Assembly (NCBI GenBank): GCA_903915615.1
Contig: CAIWTR010000212.1
Location: 1-5,439, forward strand
Length of the DNA stretch: 5,439 nucleotides
From: an uncultured Armatimonadota bacterium
Lineage (GTDB): Bacteria > Armatimonadota > Armatimonadia > Armatimonadales > Armatimonadaceae
Direction: 5' to 3'
Shown here: positions 1 through 5,439 of the stretch, one piece after another
Layout of the letters: every line of letters starts with the position of its first letter
Numbering within the stretch: position 1 is the stretch's first letter
Notes under the pieces: generated by a model
Seen by the model: only the letters and a program-made list of their open reading frames with translations
Database searches by the model: none
What the model was told of the DNA's origin: nothing
Program-made: the position numbers and the translations under genes

Positions 1-25
1 CTGTGACCCATGGTGGACACATCCG

Positions 26-469
26 ATGCTGCAGCACGGTGGGATGGCCGTTGTGCTGGCGGTGATCGGCACGATTATTATGGTCACAGTCGGAAAAGCG
101 AAGGAGCGTGACTTTGAGGAAGCTGCACGCAATGGCTCCTCGTCGGCGGGTGTGTCCCGCCCGCAGCAACGCTGGTCGCCGGTCGGTGGCAGTGGAGTGG
201 ATGCACCTCTTCCCGGGTTTGGTGGAAATTCTGCGCCTGTGTCATCCGGTGTTTCGATTTACGCACCACCACAGGTGAGTGCACCGGCTCAGATGTCGGG
301 GAATGTGTACCAAACGTCGGATGAGGAGCGGGCATTTGCTGAGCTGAGTGCGTTGCGCGGCGCGGTTTATCAGGCGAATACAGCAGCGCGGTCCCGCTTA
401 CAGTTTGTTTCGGAGTGGGAGCGTCGTAACCATATTGGGCGGCGTCAGGACTACAACATCTCCCAGTAG
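26..469 (+). CDS. small membrane-anchored protein of unknown function, possibly 5'-partial
   Basis: I do not recognise this protein. From the ATG at 26 it has 147 residues. Residues 7-23 (MAVVLAVIGTIIMVTVG) form one hydrophobic segment followed by a Lys/Arg-rich stretch, which suggests a single N-terminal membrane anchor. Residues about 35-95 are rich in Ser, Pro and Gly and probably disordered. Residues about 97-140 are charged and helix-prone (SDEERAFAELSALRG and onward). A GGTGG at 12-16 could act as a weak ribosome binding site for the ATG at 26, and a second ATG lies at 44. The frame has no stop back to base 2, so the true start may lie outside the window. A strong terminator follows about 30 bases after the stop. 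That termination and the protein-like composition argue for a real gene; the long reverse-strand frame over the same bases (84-497) looks like a shadow. Confidence 0.62.
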   Translation: MLQHGGMAVVLAVIGTIIMVTVGKAKERDFEEAARNGSSSAGVSRPQQRWSPVGGSGVDAPLPGFGGNSAPVSSGVSIYAPPQVSAPAQMSGNVYQTSDEERAFAELSALRGAVYQANTAARSRLQFVSEWERRNHIGRRQDYNISQ

Positions 470-497
470 TGGATGAGGGCTTCGTTTTGAAATGCAA

Positions 498-531
498 CGA
501 TGCTCCCGCCGCGCGGGAGCATCGCGTTTTT
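498..531 (+). terminator. rho-independent terminator, possibly bidirectional
   Basis: A perfect 12-bp stem (498-509 paired with 513-524, arm CGATGCTCCCGC) has a 3-base loop and is followed by CG and five T (527-531). It sits between the 3' ends of two converging genes, whose stops are at 469 and 543. In the + direction it is a textbook terminator. In the - direction the bases after the stem (TTGCATTT) are only moderately T-rich, so it may also stop the hydrolase transcript, less efficiently. Confidence 0.88.
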
Positions 532-542
532 AAGCCGAAACG

Positions 543-1973
543 CTACTTCATACGATTGACGCTACGGATAAACGCACCGATTTCCTTAATGGCTTCCGGT
601 GCGAATGTTTCATCGATTGTGCCATATTCCTGCGGGCTTCCCGTTTCTGTATGTTGGAATAGGTGATTCAGACCGGGCATCAGGCGAACGGTCACCCGTT
701 TGTTTCCGCCTGTGCGCAGGGCTTTCTCGACTTCGGGGATATTTTGGGATGCGATGACTTGGAGATCCTTGTCCCCATTCATCACAAGCACAGGGACTTT
801 CACCTTGCGGAGGGCTGTGCGCGGATCGTAGTTAAGGAAGTAGCGGAACCACGGTGTTGCAAATTGCTGCACCTGTGCATCAACCATCGCACGGTTCTTC
901 TGCGCTTCGATGCGGTCCGCTAGGGGCAGTGCTGCAATGAGGGCATCGGTTTCCTTCTTGAGGGCAGCCACGAGCTTGATGGGGTCAGGTTTGCTTGGGT
1001 TCTTGCGAACGACAGCATCAACCGCAGCGATGATCTTGAGCTGTGAGTCACGGCTCTTCTTGATCTCCGCAGGGGATGCCTTCATCGCCTTCATGATGGC
1101 TTCCGATTGCTTAAGGATGACATCCTTTCCGGGCACACCCGGACCGGCGAGCATCACGACAAATGCGACATCCAGGTTGCGCGCAGCGACCATCGGTGCG
1201 ATGAGGGCCCCTTCGGAGTGCCCGATGAATCCGATTTTGTTGCGCTTGATGTTGGCTGCGGTCTTTAGGAAGCGGACAGCTCCTTCTGCATCATTTGCGA
1301 AGTCCTTGGATGTCCCGGTCGCCTGGTCGCCATTTGACAAGCCAACACCACGGTCATCGTAGCGGAGCGTTGCAATGCCAAGGCGTGCGAGCTGGTCAGC
1401 GAGGACTTGGAATGGCTTATGTCCAAGCATGGTTTCATCCCGGTCCTGGCCGCCGCTGCCGCTGACAAAGATGGCTGCTGGGAACGGCCCGGGGCCTTTC
1501 GGTACGGTGAGTGTTCCGGCCAGTTTGATGCCTTTGGCTAGCGAACTGAAGGTGATGCTTGTCTCGGTGTATGGAAACGGCGCCTGGGGTGTCTGTGGGC
1601 GCTTTACCGGGATGATGGGCGTATCGGACAGCGTGAGGGTGATTGGAAGGGATGCTCCCCCTTGTTCCCAGCGTCCGGTGATGACCTTGCCACTGTCATC
1701 CAGTGTGCCGGTAAGCGATCCATTAACAGCAGGAAGGTCGAACTTTACCGCCTTGTCCGTGATGGTGACATCCCCAACCGGAAGTCCATAGGCGCTCTGA
1801 TCCGGGCTGTCCATGGTAGCCGTTAACTTGCCAGCTGGATCAGCTTTGATGTGAAACACGATGCGTAGGGAGATGGCACCTGTGTTGAGCTTTCCCAGCC
1901 AATCGCCGATGAGGGGTGATGGACCTTGGGTGGATGCGGCCAATGGAAAGGTGATTGAGAAAGGGCTAGGCAA
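543..1973 (-). CDS. two-domain alpha/beta hydrolase (EstD-like esterase / serine aminopeptidase family)
   Basis: A serine hydrolase of 476 residues, probably a carboxylesterase; the natural substrate cannot be read from the sequence. Residues about 20-118 form a beta-rich N-terminal domain (GDWLGKL, then LRIVFHI, then a GRWEQGG stretch), joined by a Pro-rich linker to the catalytic fold from about 135. Visible catalytic features are the oxyanion-region loop SGSGGQDRDE (171-180), YDDRGVG (205-211), nucleophile elbow GHSEG with Ser253, a helical lid at about 283-375, acid Asp403 in NGDKD and His437 in GLNHLF. The order matches Thermotoga EstD-type esterases. The start is TTG, supported by AGGAGG six bases upstream; no ATG precedes residue 54 in frame. 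The resulting N-terminus (PSPFSITFPLAAS) is mildly hydrophobic but lacks a positive n-region, so export is doubtful although many relatives are secreted. The gene is monocistronic and convergent with its left neighbour. Confidence 0.93.
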   Translation of the reverse strand: MPSPFSITFPLAASTQGPSPLIGDWLGKLNTGAISLRIVFHIKADPAGKLTATMDSPDQSAYGLPVGDVTITDKAVKFDLPAVNGSLTGTLDDSGKVITGRWEQGGASLPITLTLSDTPIIPVKRPQTPQAPFPYTETSITFSSLAKGIKLAGTLTVPKGPGPFPAAIFVSGSGGQDRDETMLGHKPFQVLADQLARLGIATLRYDDRGVGLSNGDQATGTSKDFANDAEGAVRFLKTAANIKRNKIGFIGHSEGALIAPMVAARNLDVAFVVMLAGPGVPGKDVILKQSEAIMKAMKASPAEIKKSRDSQLKIIAAVDAVVRKNPSKPDPIKLVAALKKETDALIAALPLADRIEAQKNRAMVDAQVQQFATPWFRYFLNYDPRTALRKVKVPVLVMNGDKDLQVIASQNIPEVEKALRTGGNKRVTVRLMPGLNHLFQHTETGSPQEYGTIDETFAPEAIKEIGAFIRSVNRMK

Positions 1974-1977
1974 ATGT

Positions 1978-1985
1978 GACCTCCT
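1978..1985 (-). promoter_or_regulatory. strong Shine-Dalgarno fixing the TTG start
   Basis: Read on the minus strand, AGGAGGTC lies with AGGAGG six bases before TTG (1973-1971). This near-perfect site decides the start: the only alternatives further upstream are ATT/ATC codons before the in-frame TGA at 2000-1998, and those lie upstream of the ribosome binding site. Confidence 0.8.
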
Positions 1986-2034
1986 GATGGCAATACGTCA
2001 TTCAGTTTTCGGAACTACGAGGATGCATTTTCGG

Positions 2035-2112
2035 CTAAACAGCCGCGTTTGTTGAGGATACTACTACATCCACAGATGGTCCGAGATTTCTTAACATTTT
2101 TTCGATGGTCAT
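2035..2112 (-). CDS. possible 25-residue leader ORF upstream of the hydrolase
   Basis: The minus strand carries ATG at 2112-2110 and TAG at 2037-2035, encoding MTIEKMLRNLG-PSVDVVVSSTNAAV. GGTGAGG lies just before the ATG but is very close to it. The peptide composition is protein-like, and the ORF ends 61 bases before the hydrolase start, within a 5-bp hairpin (CGGCT at 2032-2036 with AGCCG at 2041-2045). It would lie in the 5' leader of the hydrolase transcript if the promoter at 2220-2247 is correct. It may be a short leader peptide, a remnant of an older gene, or chance. Nothing in the peptide, such as a run of one amino acid, points to classical attenuation. Confidence 0.25.
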   Translation of the reverse strand: MTIEKMLRNLGPSVDVVVSSTNAAV

Positions 2113-2146
2113 AGCCTCACCATTACGTTCATTAACATAACCTTTT

Positions 2147-2169
2147 GTCTAACTTAGACGCCGTCTAAG
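2147..2169. promoter_or_regulatory. candidate operator: three alternating GTCTAA half-sites
   Basis: GTCTAA at 2147-2152, TTAGAC at 2154-2159 and GTCTAA at 2163-2168 give two overlapping perfect palindromes that share the middle half-site: one with a 1-base centre (2147-2159) and one of 8-bp arms around a single C (2153-2169). The outer direct copies are 16 bp apart. Such arrangements are typical of dimeric helix-turn-helix repressors, for example the TetR type. No regulator gene lies in the window. The site is between divergent genes and about 45-65 bases downstream of the inferred leftward transcription start. Confidence 0.45.
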
Positions 2170-2219
2170 AGATGCCTATGAGCGATCACTTGACGCACCA
2201 GTGCTTATTAATGCCGATT

Positions 2220-2247
2220 AATATAACAAGTACATTTAACGGGTAAA
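2220..2247 (-). promoter_or_regulatory. candidate leftward sigma70-type promoter for the hydrolase
   Basis: On the minus strand, TTTACC (2247-2242) is followed after a 16-base spacer by TATATT (2225-2220). The -10 matches consensus at five of six positions and the -35 at four of six. Transcription would start near 2213 and give a leader of about 240 bases carrying the GTCTAA array and the small ORF. No equally good promoter reading right toward 2377 was found. Confidence 0.4.
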
Positions 2248-2320
2248 GAATCATTTCTAACACGATGTCATACGTGCACCACATCCTAAAAGTGCCGTTC
2301 TGTGGCATCAGGCTTGCAAC

Positions 2321-2375
2321 AACTTCTCACTGTGAAAGCAACGCTGGCAACGACCAGTGTGAAGTGAGTCAAGTT
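2321..2375. repeat. imperfect palindrome directly upstream of the small gene
   Basis: AACTT plus CTCACT (2321-2331) pairs with AGTGAG plus AAGTT (2363-2368 and 2371-2375). This makes an 11-bp stem with a 2-base bulge (TC, 2369-2370). An inner CTGG/CCAG hairpin (2344-2347 with 2354-2357) sits within. The right arm runs into the start codon at 2377. The overall size of about 55 bases and the bulged stem resemble a short attC fold, but the putative core GTTTATG (2373-2379) does not fit GTTRRRY, so I call it only a palindrome. It could also be an RNA hairpin that limits access to the start codon. Confidence 0.45.
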
Positions 2376-2376
2376 T

Positions 2377-2679
2377 ATGATTTTTGAAGACCCAACCGAC
2401 CCAACCCTCACTCAGGTGAAGGAAGTTCCAAGCACTGCTCTTTGCTTGGCAGTTCCAGACACCGAAGGTGAGGAACTCGTTGTTCACCGCGAAAAAGGCC
2501 GTGAATTTGTGTTTCTGTTCGAATCGCTCGATGATGCCTACGACTGTTGTCTGATGGCCAGCCAAGCGCTCGGGTTTATGCCACGCATCGTCCGTTCTAA
2601 CACGGATGCACTGCACTTTCGGTTTGCCCGCTACAAACCAGCGGGCCTGGATACGATCGATTTGCCACTAAAGGGCTAA
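2377..2679 (+). CDS. 100-residue protein of unknown function, cassette-like
   Basis: I cannot name this protein. It is short, acidic at the N-terminus (MIFEDPTDPTLTQ), with strand-helix patterns: LCLAVPD at about 23-29, then REFVFLFES (42-50), then DDAYDCCLMASQALGF (52-67). There is no signal peptide or membrane segment. The strand followed by an F-E-S-x-D-D-A helix loosely recalls small cyanobacterial DUF3110-type proteins; this is a by-eye resemblance only. The ATG at 2377 is the only usable start, since an in-frame TGA lies at 2365-2367. The ribosome binding site is poor (GAAGTGAG). No convincing promoter precedes it, and its TAA stop lies inside the left end of the attC-like palindrome; both are usual in integron cassettes. 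The reverse-strand frame across it (2308-2616) reads as a shadow. Confidence 0.65.
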   Translation: MIFEDPTDPTLTQVKEVPSTALCLAVPDTEGEELVVHREKGREFVFLFESLDDAYDCCLMASQALGFMPRIVRSNTDALHFRFARYKPAGLDTIDLPLKG

Positions 2680-2788
2680 ACAACTTGGTAGTTGCTATGA
2701 GCGCTCCGCACCTACACTCTTCCCAGTCCCTCGGGAAACTTGTGGTGCGGATGCAGGAAGGCAGCTACCGCCTGCTGAAACGTTAGGC
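2675..2788 (+). other. attC-like recombination site (integron cassette-type palindrome)
   Basis: The right end is GTTAGGC (2782-2788), a perfect fit to the integron core GTTRRRY. The left end GCTAAAC (2675-2681) fits the inverse core RYYYAAC at six of seven positions and contains the stop TAA of the preceding gene. Between them are nested arms: GGTAGTTGC (2687-2695) with GCAGCTACC (2761-2769) including one G-T pair; TCCGCACC (2705-2712) with GGTGCGGA (2744-2751), extended by GC pairs across a bulged T; and TTCCC (2720-2724) with GGGAA (2733-2737). The length of about 114 bases is within the attC range. The next gene's ATG (2789) touches the core, as in many cassettes. Against it: the right spacer (2770-2781) is longer than the left (2682-2686), one inverse-core mismatch, and no integrase or attI is visible. 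It could instead be an RNA structure. Confidence 0.5.
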
Positions 2789-3778
2789 ATGTTCACTAAA
2801 GAGTTCCTCTTCGACACATCCGATGTTCCGTTTGCGGAGTGCCATGCATCCAGTCTGTGCAGAACAGCTGATGGTGGATGGTATGTGGTGTGGTTTGCAG
2901 GCACGCACGAGCGCCACCCCGATGTTCGCATTTGGGGATCGCAGCGGTCGCCGGATGGTGTCTGGAGTGCTCCCAAGGTTGTCGCAGCGTACGGTTCAGA
3001 GGCTCACTGGAACCCCGTTCTCCACCGAGAAAATTCAGGACGACTGCATTTATGGTTCAAAGTTGGGGCAAATGTCCCCGTTTGGCGAACCATGGTGCAG
3101 ACATCAGAAAATGATGGCCGTTCCTGGAGCCGGCCGACAGAGCTGGTAGTAGGAGACATCGGAGGACGGGGTCCAGTCAAAAACCCTATTCTGGTCACGC
3201 GCTCTGGCGTGTGGCTTGCGGGTGCAAGCCTAGAAACGGCATCTGATGAAGCATCCGATGCAATGTGGGATGTCTTTGTCGACCGGTCGACCGACCACGG
3301 CAAGTCATGGACATCCACCAAATGGATTGAGCGAAATCCATCCCAATTTCCCGACCCGGGAGCCATCCAGCCAGCCCTGTGGGAGTCTGGTGCGGGACAA
3401 ATTCACATGCTCTGCCGTACCACCAGCGGATGGGTAGGCCGTTCTGATTCAACTGATGATGGCCGTACGTGGTCGCCCCTGCGGCGCATCCCTGTCCCGC
3501 ATAACAACAGCGGCGTGGATGTCTGCACGTTGCCGGATGGCCGTGTTGTTCTGTGCTGCAATCCCATCCCGCGTGGCGTCTGGCCAGACCGCTCTCCGAT
3601 CAGCATCCTTGTTTCGAACGACAATGGCGAAACCTTTACCAAGGTCTGCGACCTCGAGACAGAGCCACAGTCCGAGTTCAGCTATCCGACCATCGAAACC
3701 AGCGGACCGAACAAAGTCACTGCCGTCTACACGTGGAAGCGTCGGAGAATCGTCTGGGCGGATGTCAACATCCCATAA
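2789..3778 (+). CDS. sialidase-like Asp-box (BNR) protein, probable glycoside hydrolase
   Basis: A protein of 329 residues matching the six-bladed propeller sialidase-like family (BNR_2 type). The opening FAECHASSL (15-23) and WYVVWFAGTHERHPDVRIWG (31-50) are characteristic. Four Asp-box turns follow: SENDGRSW (106-113), STDHGKSW (167-174), STDDGRTW (221-228) and SNDNGETF (276-283). The family-typical end EFSYPTIET and AVYTWKRRRI (296-321) is present, so it looks full length. Members are often annotated exo-alpha-sialidase, but many have unproven substrates; sialic acid should not be assumed. There is no signal peptide or anchor, so a cytoplasmic location is inferred, which would suit an intracellular oligosaccharide step. 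The ATG at 2789 fits the family N-terminus but has no clear ribosome binding site and directly follows GTTAGGC. The gene may be the second cassette of an array, or the original neighbour of thrS. Confidence 0.88.
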   Translation: MFTKEFLFDTSDVPFAECHASSLCRTADGGWYVVWFAGTHERHPDVRIWGSQRSPDGVWSAPKVVAAYGSEAHWNPVLHRENSGRLHLWFKVGANVPVWRTMVQTSENDGRSWSRPTELVVGDIGGRGPVKNPILVTRSGVWLAGASLETASDEASDAMWDVFVDRSTDHGKSWTSTKWIERNPSQFPDPGAIQPALWESGAGQIHMLCRTTSGWVGRSDSTDDGRTWSPLRRIPVPHNNSGVDVCTLPDGRVVLCCNPIPRGVWPDRSPISILVSNDNGETFTKVCDLETEPQSEFSYPTIETSGPNKVTAVYTWKRRRIVWADVNIP

Positions 3779-3801
3779 GCGATGATTCCCGCCTCCTGAT
3801 A

Positions 3802-3824
3802 GGTGGGCATTTACCCTGCCCACC
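3802..3824. terminator. GC-rich hairpin between the sialidase-like gene and thrS
   Basis: A perfect 8-bp stem, GGTGGGCA (3802-3809) with TGCCCACC (3817-3824), has a 7-base loop and lies 24 bases after the stop of the sialidase-like gene. No T tract follows in either direction, so if it terminates transcription it is not a classical intrinsic terminator. It may instead protect the 3' end of the upstream transcript. Confidence 0.45.
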
Positions 3825-3837
3825 CCCGTGATATTCT
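3810..3837 (+). promoter_or_regulatory. candidate thrS promoter
   Basis: TTTACC (3810-3815) and TATTCT (3832-3837) are separated by 16 bases, with TG one base upstream of the -10 (TGATATTCT), an extended -10 arrangement. Transcription would begin near 3844 and leave a leader of about 26 bases. The -35 hexamer and the spacer are the same as in the candidate hydrolase promoter. The -35 lies in the loop of the hairpin at 3802-3824. The leader is too short for a T-box. Confidence 0.4.
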
Positions 3838-3853
3838 AAAAACATCCTCTTGT

Positions 3854-3860
3854 AAGGGAG
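3854..3860 (+). promoter_or_regulatory. ribosome binding site supporting the GTG start of thrS
   Basis: AAGGGAG ends nine bases before GTG (3870-3872). The same frame has a TAA at 3837-3839 and no ATG, GTG or TTG codon between that stop and 3870, so this site fixes the start and rules out an N-terminal TGS domain. Confidence 0.7.
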
Positions 3861-3869
3861 ACAACTAGA

Positions 3870-5439
3870 GTGTCCCAACCTTCGTCTGTGGATGAGCTTT
3901 CATCGCCATCCGATTTCATTTCCCGCATGCGCCACACCACGGCGCACGTCCTCGCCCAAGCAATACGTGAGCGGATGCCAGAGGCCCAAATGGGTATCGG
4001 TCCGGTCATCGACAATGGGTTTTTCTACGACTTCCAGCTTCCAGAGCAGCTTTCTGAGGATGACTTTCCGGCGATTGAAGCCCGGATGCGTCAAATCGTA
4101 AAGGCAGATTTGCCGATGGTGCGTTGGTCTGAGCCTCGTGAAGAGGCGCGCAAGCGCTGCGAGGAGCTGTCGCAAACCTTTAAGGTTCGCTTGATTGATG
4201 ACCTCCCGGATGAAGCCGAAATTTCGTTTTACCAGCAGGGTGACTTTGTCGATTTGTGCAAGGGTCCCCACATTGAATCCACCGGCAAGATTGGTGCATT
4301 CAAGCTGATGTCGATCGCGGGTGCCTATTGGCGTGGCAAGGCTGAAAACGAGCAGCTGACCCGTGTCTATGGTGTTGCCTTTGAGACCCAGGATGAGCTT
4401 GATAGCTACCTGATCAAGCTGGAAGAAGCCAAGCGCCGCGACCATAGGGTGGTGGGTAAGCATCTGAAGCTGTTCCACATCGATGATGCGGTTGGCCAGG
4501 GCCTGGTTCTATGGACGCCTGCCGGCGGTGCCATCCGGACAGAGCTGCAGAACTTTATTTCAAATGAGCTCCGCAAGCAGGGTTACGATCAGGTTTACAC
4601 ACCTCATATCGGCCGTTTAGAGCTCTACAAAACGAGTGGTCACTTCCCGTATTACGCTGAAAGTCAATACCCACCATTGGTTCAGCGTGAATTCCTGGCG
4701 GCCCTTGCCAGTGATGGCTGCACCTGTGGTGAGCTGAGCAATAAACTCTCCGATGGTGATGTTGAGGGTTATCTGCTTAAGCCGATGAACTGTCCGCATC
4801 ACATCAAGATTTTTGCCAGCCAGCGCCACAGCTACCGTGACCTTCCGATTCGCCTTGCTGAATTTGGCACGGTTTACCGCTGGGAGCAGTCAGGTGAGCT
4901 GAACGGGATGACCCGTGTGCGTGGATTTACGCAGGATGATGCCCACCTCTTCTGTACGGAAGAGCAGGTACCGGGTGAGATTCAGGGATGTCTTCAGCTG
5001 GTAAAGACCATTTTCGGAACACTTGGAATGACGGATTTCCGTGTGCGTGTTGGTCTCCGGGATCCGGATTCAAGCAAGTATGTCGGTGATCCGGCAAACT
5101 GGGACAAGGCCGAGGCTGCATGCCGCGAAGCGGCAAAGACGCTTGGCGTTCCATTTTCGGAGGAGCCAGGCGAAGCTGCATTCTATGGCCCAAAGATTGA
5201 CTTTGTGGTTCAGGATGTCATCGGGCGTGAGTGGCAGCTTGGCACCGTCCAGGTCGACTACAACCTCCCGGTTCGCTTTGATCTGACGTATACGGGTCCC
5301 GACAGCATGCCACATCGGCCTGTGATGATTCACCGTGCCCCATTTGGCTCGATGGAGCGCTTTGTTGGCGTGTTGATTGAGCATTTTGCAGGTTCATTCC
5401 CGACATGGCTTGCGCCGGAACAGGTACGAATTCTGCCTA
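3870..5439 (+). CDS. thrS: threonyl-tRNA synthetase, TGS-less, 3'-truncated by the window
   Basis: This enzyme charges tRNA-Thr with threonine in the cytoplasm. The 523 codons present start at GTG. The usual TGS domain (about 60 residues) is absent; the protein opens at the editing domain, with His22 and His26 in HTTAH and Cys130 and His134 in DLCKGPH, the four expected editing-site residues. The class II catalytic core starts near 195. It shows Cys308 in KPMNCPHH, His359 in DDAHLF and His488 in HRAPFGSMERF as zinc ligands, motif 2 Arg337 in YRWE, and motif 3 Arg497. Between SGHFPYYAESQYPPL (256-270) and YLLKPMNC, about 30 residues replace the usual short link, with Cys284 and Cys286 (CTC). 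The anticodon-binding domain is just starting (APEQVRILP) at the window edge. All key residues are intact, so the protein should be functional for both charging and editing. Confidence 0.98.
   Translation, partial: MSQPSSVDELSSPSDFISRMRHTTAHVLAQAIRERMPEAQMGIGPVIDNGFFYDFQLPEQLSEDDFPAIEARMRQIVKADLPMVRWSEPREEARKRCEELSQTFKVRLIDDLPDEAEISFYQQGDFVDLCKGPHIESTGKIGAFKLMSIAGAYWRGKAENEQLTRVYGVAFETQDELDSYLIKLEEAKRRDHRVVGKHLKLFHIDDAVGQGLVLWTPAGGAIRTELQNFISNELRKQGYDQVYTPHIGRLELYKTSGHFPYYAESQYPPLVQREFLAALASDGCTCGELSNKLSDGDVEGYLLKPMNCPHHIKIFASQRHSYRDLPIRLAEFGTVYRWEQSGELNGMTRVRGFTQDDAHLFCTEEQVPGEIQGCLQLVKTIFGTLGMTDFRVRVGLRDPDSSKYVGDPANWDKAEAACREAAKTLGVPFSEEPGEAAFYGPKIDFVVQDVIGREWQLGTVQVDYNLPVRFDLTYTGPDSMPHRPVMIHRAPFGSMERFVGVLIEHFAGSFPTWLAPEQVRILP

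Noticed and set aside
16..28. A 13-base match, GACACATCCGATG, recurring at 2813-2825
   Set aside because: Both copies lie at the 5' ends of unrelated frames with no extended similarity; probably chance.
910..1362. Long + frames (910-1362, 1375-1791) opposite the hydrolase
   Set aside because: The minus-strand frame has a clear domain order and a full catalytic triad; the + frames are Ser/Ala/Arg-rich shadows without recognisable motifs.
2190..2227. A + promoter built from TTGACG (2190-2195) and TATAAC (2222-2227)
   Set aside because: The spacer would be 26 bases, and no acceptable -10 lies 16-18 bases from the TTGACG.
2178..2246. A 22-codon + frame beginning MSDHLTHQCL
   Set aside because: It overlaps the candidate minus-strand promoter, has no good ribosome binding site and an unremarkable composition.
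2697..2786. A 29-codon + frame (MSAPHLHSSQSLGKLVVRMQ and onward) ending two bases before the sialidase-like ATG
   Set aside because: It lies wholly within the nested palindrome, has a poor ribosome binding site, and its sequence is explained by the paired arms; a coupled leader peptide is possible but less likely.
2701..2788. Cobalamin-riboswitch-like pieces (GGGAA, then GGTG, then CCGC and CTG) before the sialidase-like gene
   Set aside because: The order is suggestive, but the B12-box core and spacing do not match, and neither neighbour is a cobalamin gene.
3900..4478. A 192-codon minus frame opposite thrS
   Set aside because: thrS is certain over the whole stretch from its conserved motifs; the reverse frame is a by-product of its codon use.

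Overview
The window (about 55% GC by eye) is ordinary bacterial chromosome with one unusual stretch. The only safe housekeeping marker is the threonyl-tRNA synthetase gene at the right edge. Its product has no N-terminal TGS domain and carries an insertion with a Cys-x-Cys before the zinc-binding motif. I recall TGS-less enzymes from cyanobacteria and some other deep bacterial lineages, so a Terrabacteria- or Planctomycetes-like host is possible, but I cannot fix the phylum by eye.

Layout, left to right. Bases 1-469 (+) hold a small protein with one N-terminal membrane anchor; its frame is still open at the window edge. It ends at a strong hairpin terminator (498-531), which also lies at the 3' end of the next gene, on the opposite strand. 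Bases 543-1973 (-) encode an EstD-like two-domain alpha/beta hydrolase that starts at TTG behind a near-perfect Shine-Dalgarno. Bases 1974-2376 are a roughly 400-base divergent intergenic region. It contains a candidate leftward promoter, three GTCTAA half-sites in alternating orientation, a possible 25-codon leader ORF, and an imperfect palindrome directly in front of the next gene.

To the right all genes read (+): a 100-residue protein of unknown function (2377-2679), a sialidase-like Asp-box protein (2789-3778) and thrS (3870 to the edge). Between the first two is a roughly 115-base imperfect palindrome. It begins at the stop codon of the small gene and ends in GTTAGGC, with the next ATG immediately after. 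This is the layout of an integron gene cassette and its attC site, and it is the most interesting signal here. No integrase gene, attI site or second canonical attC is visible, so the integron reading is a hypothesis.

The genes do not form an obvious pathway. thrS appears to have its own promoter between a hairpin and its start codon, so it is probably not dependent on the sialidase-like gene.
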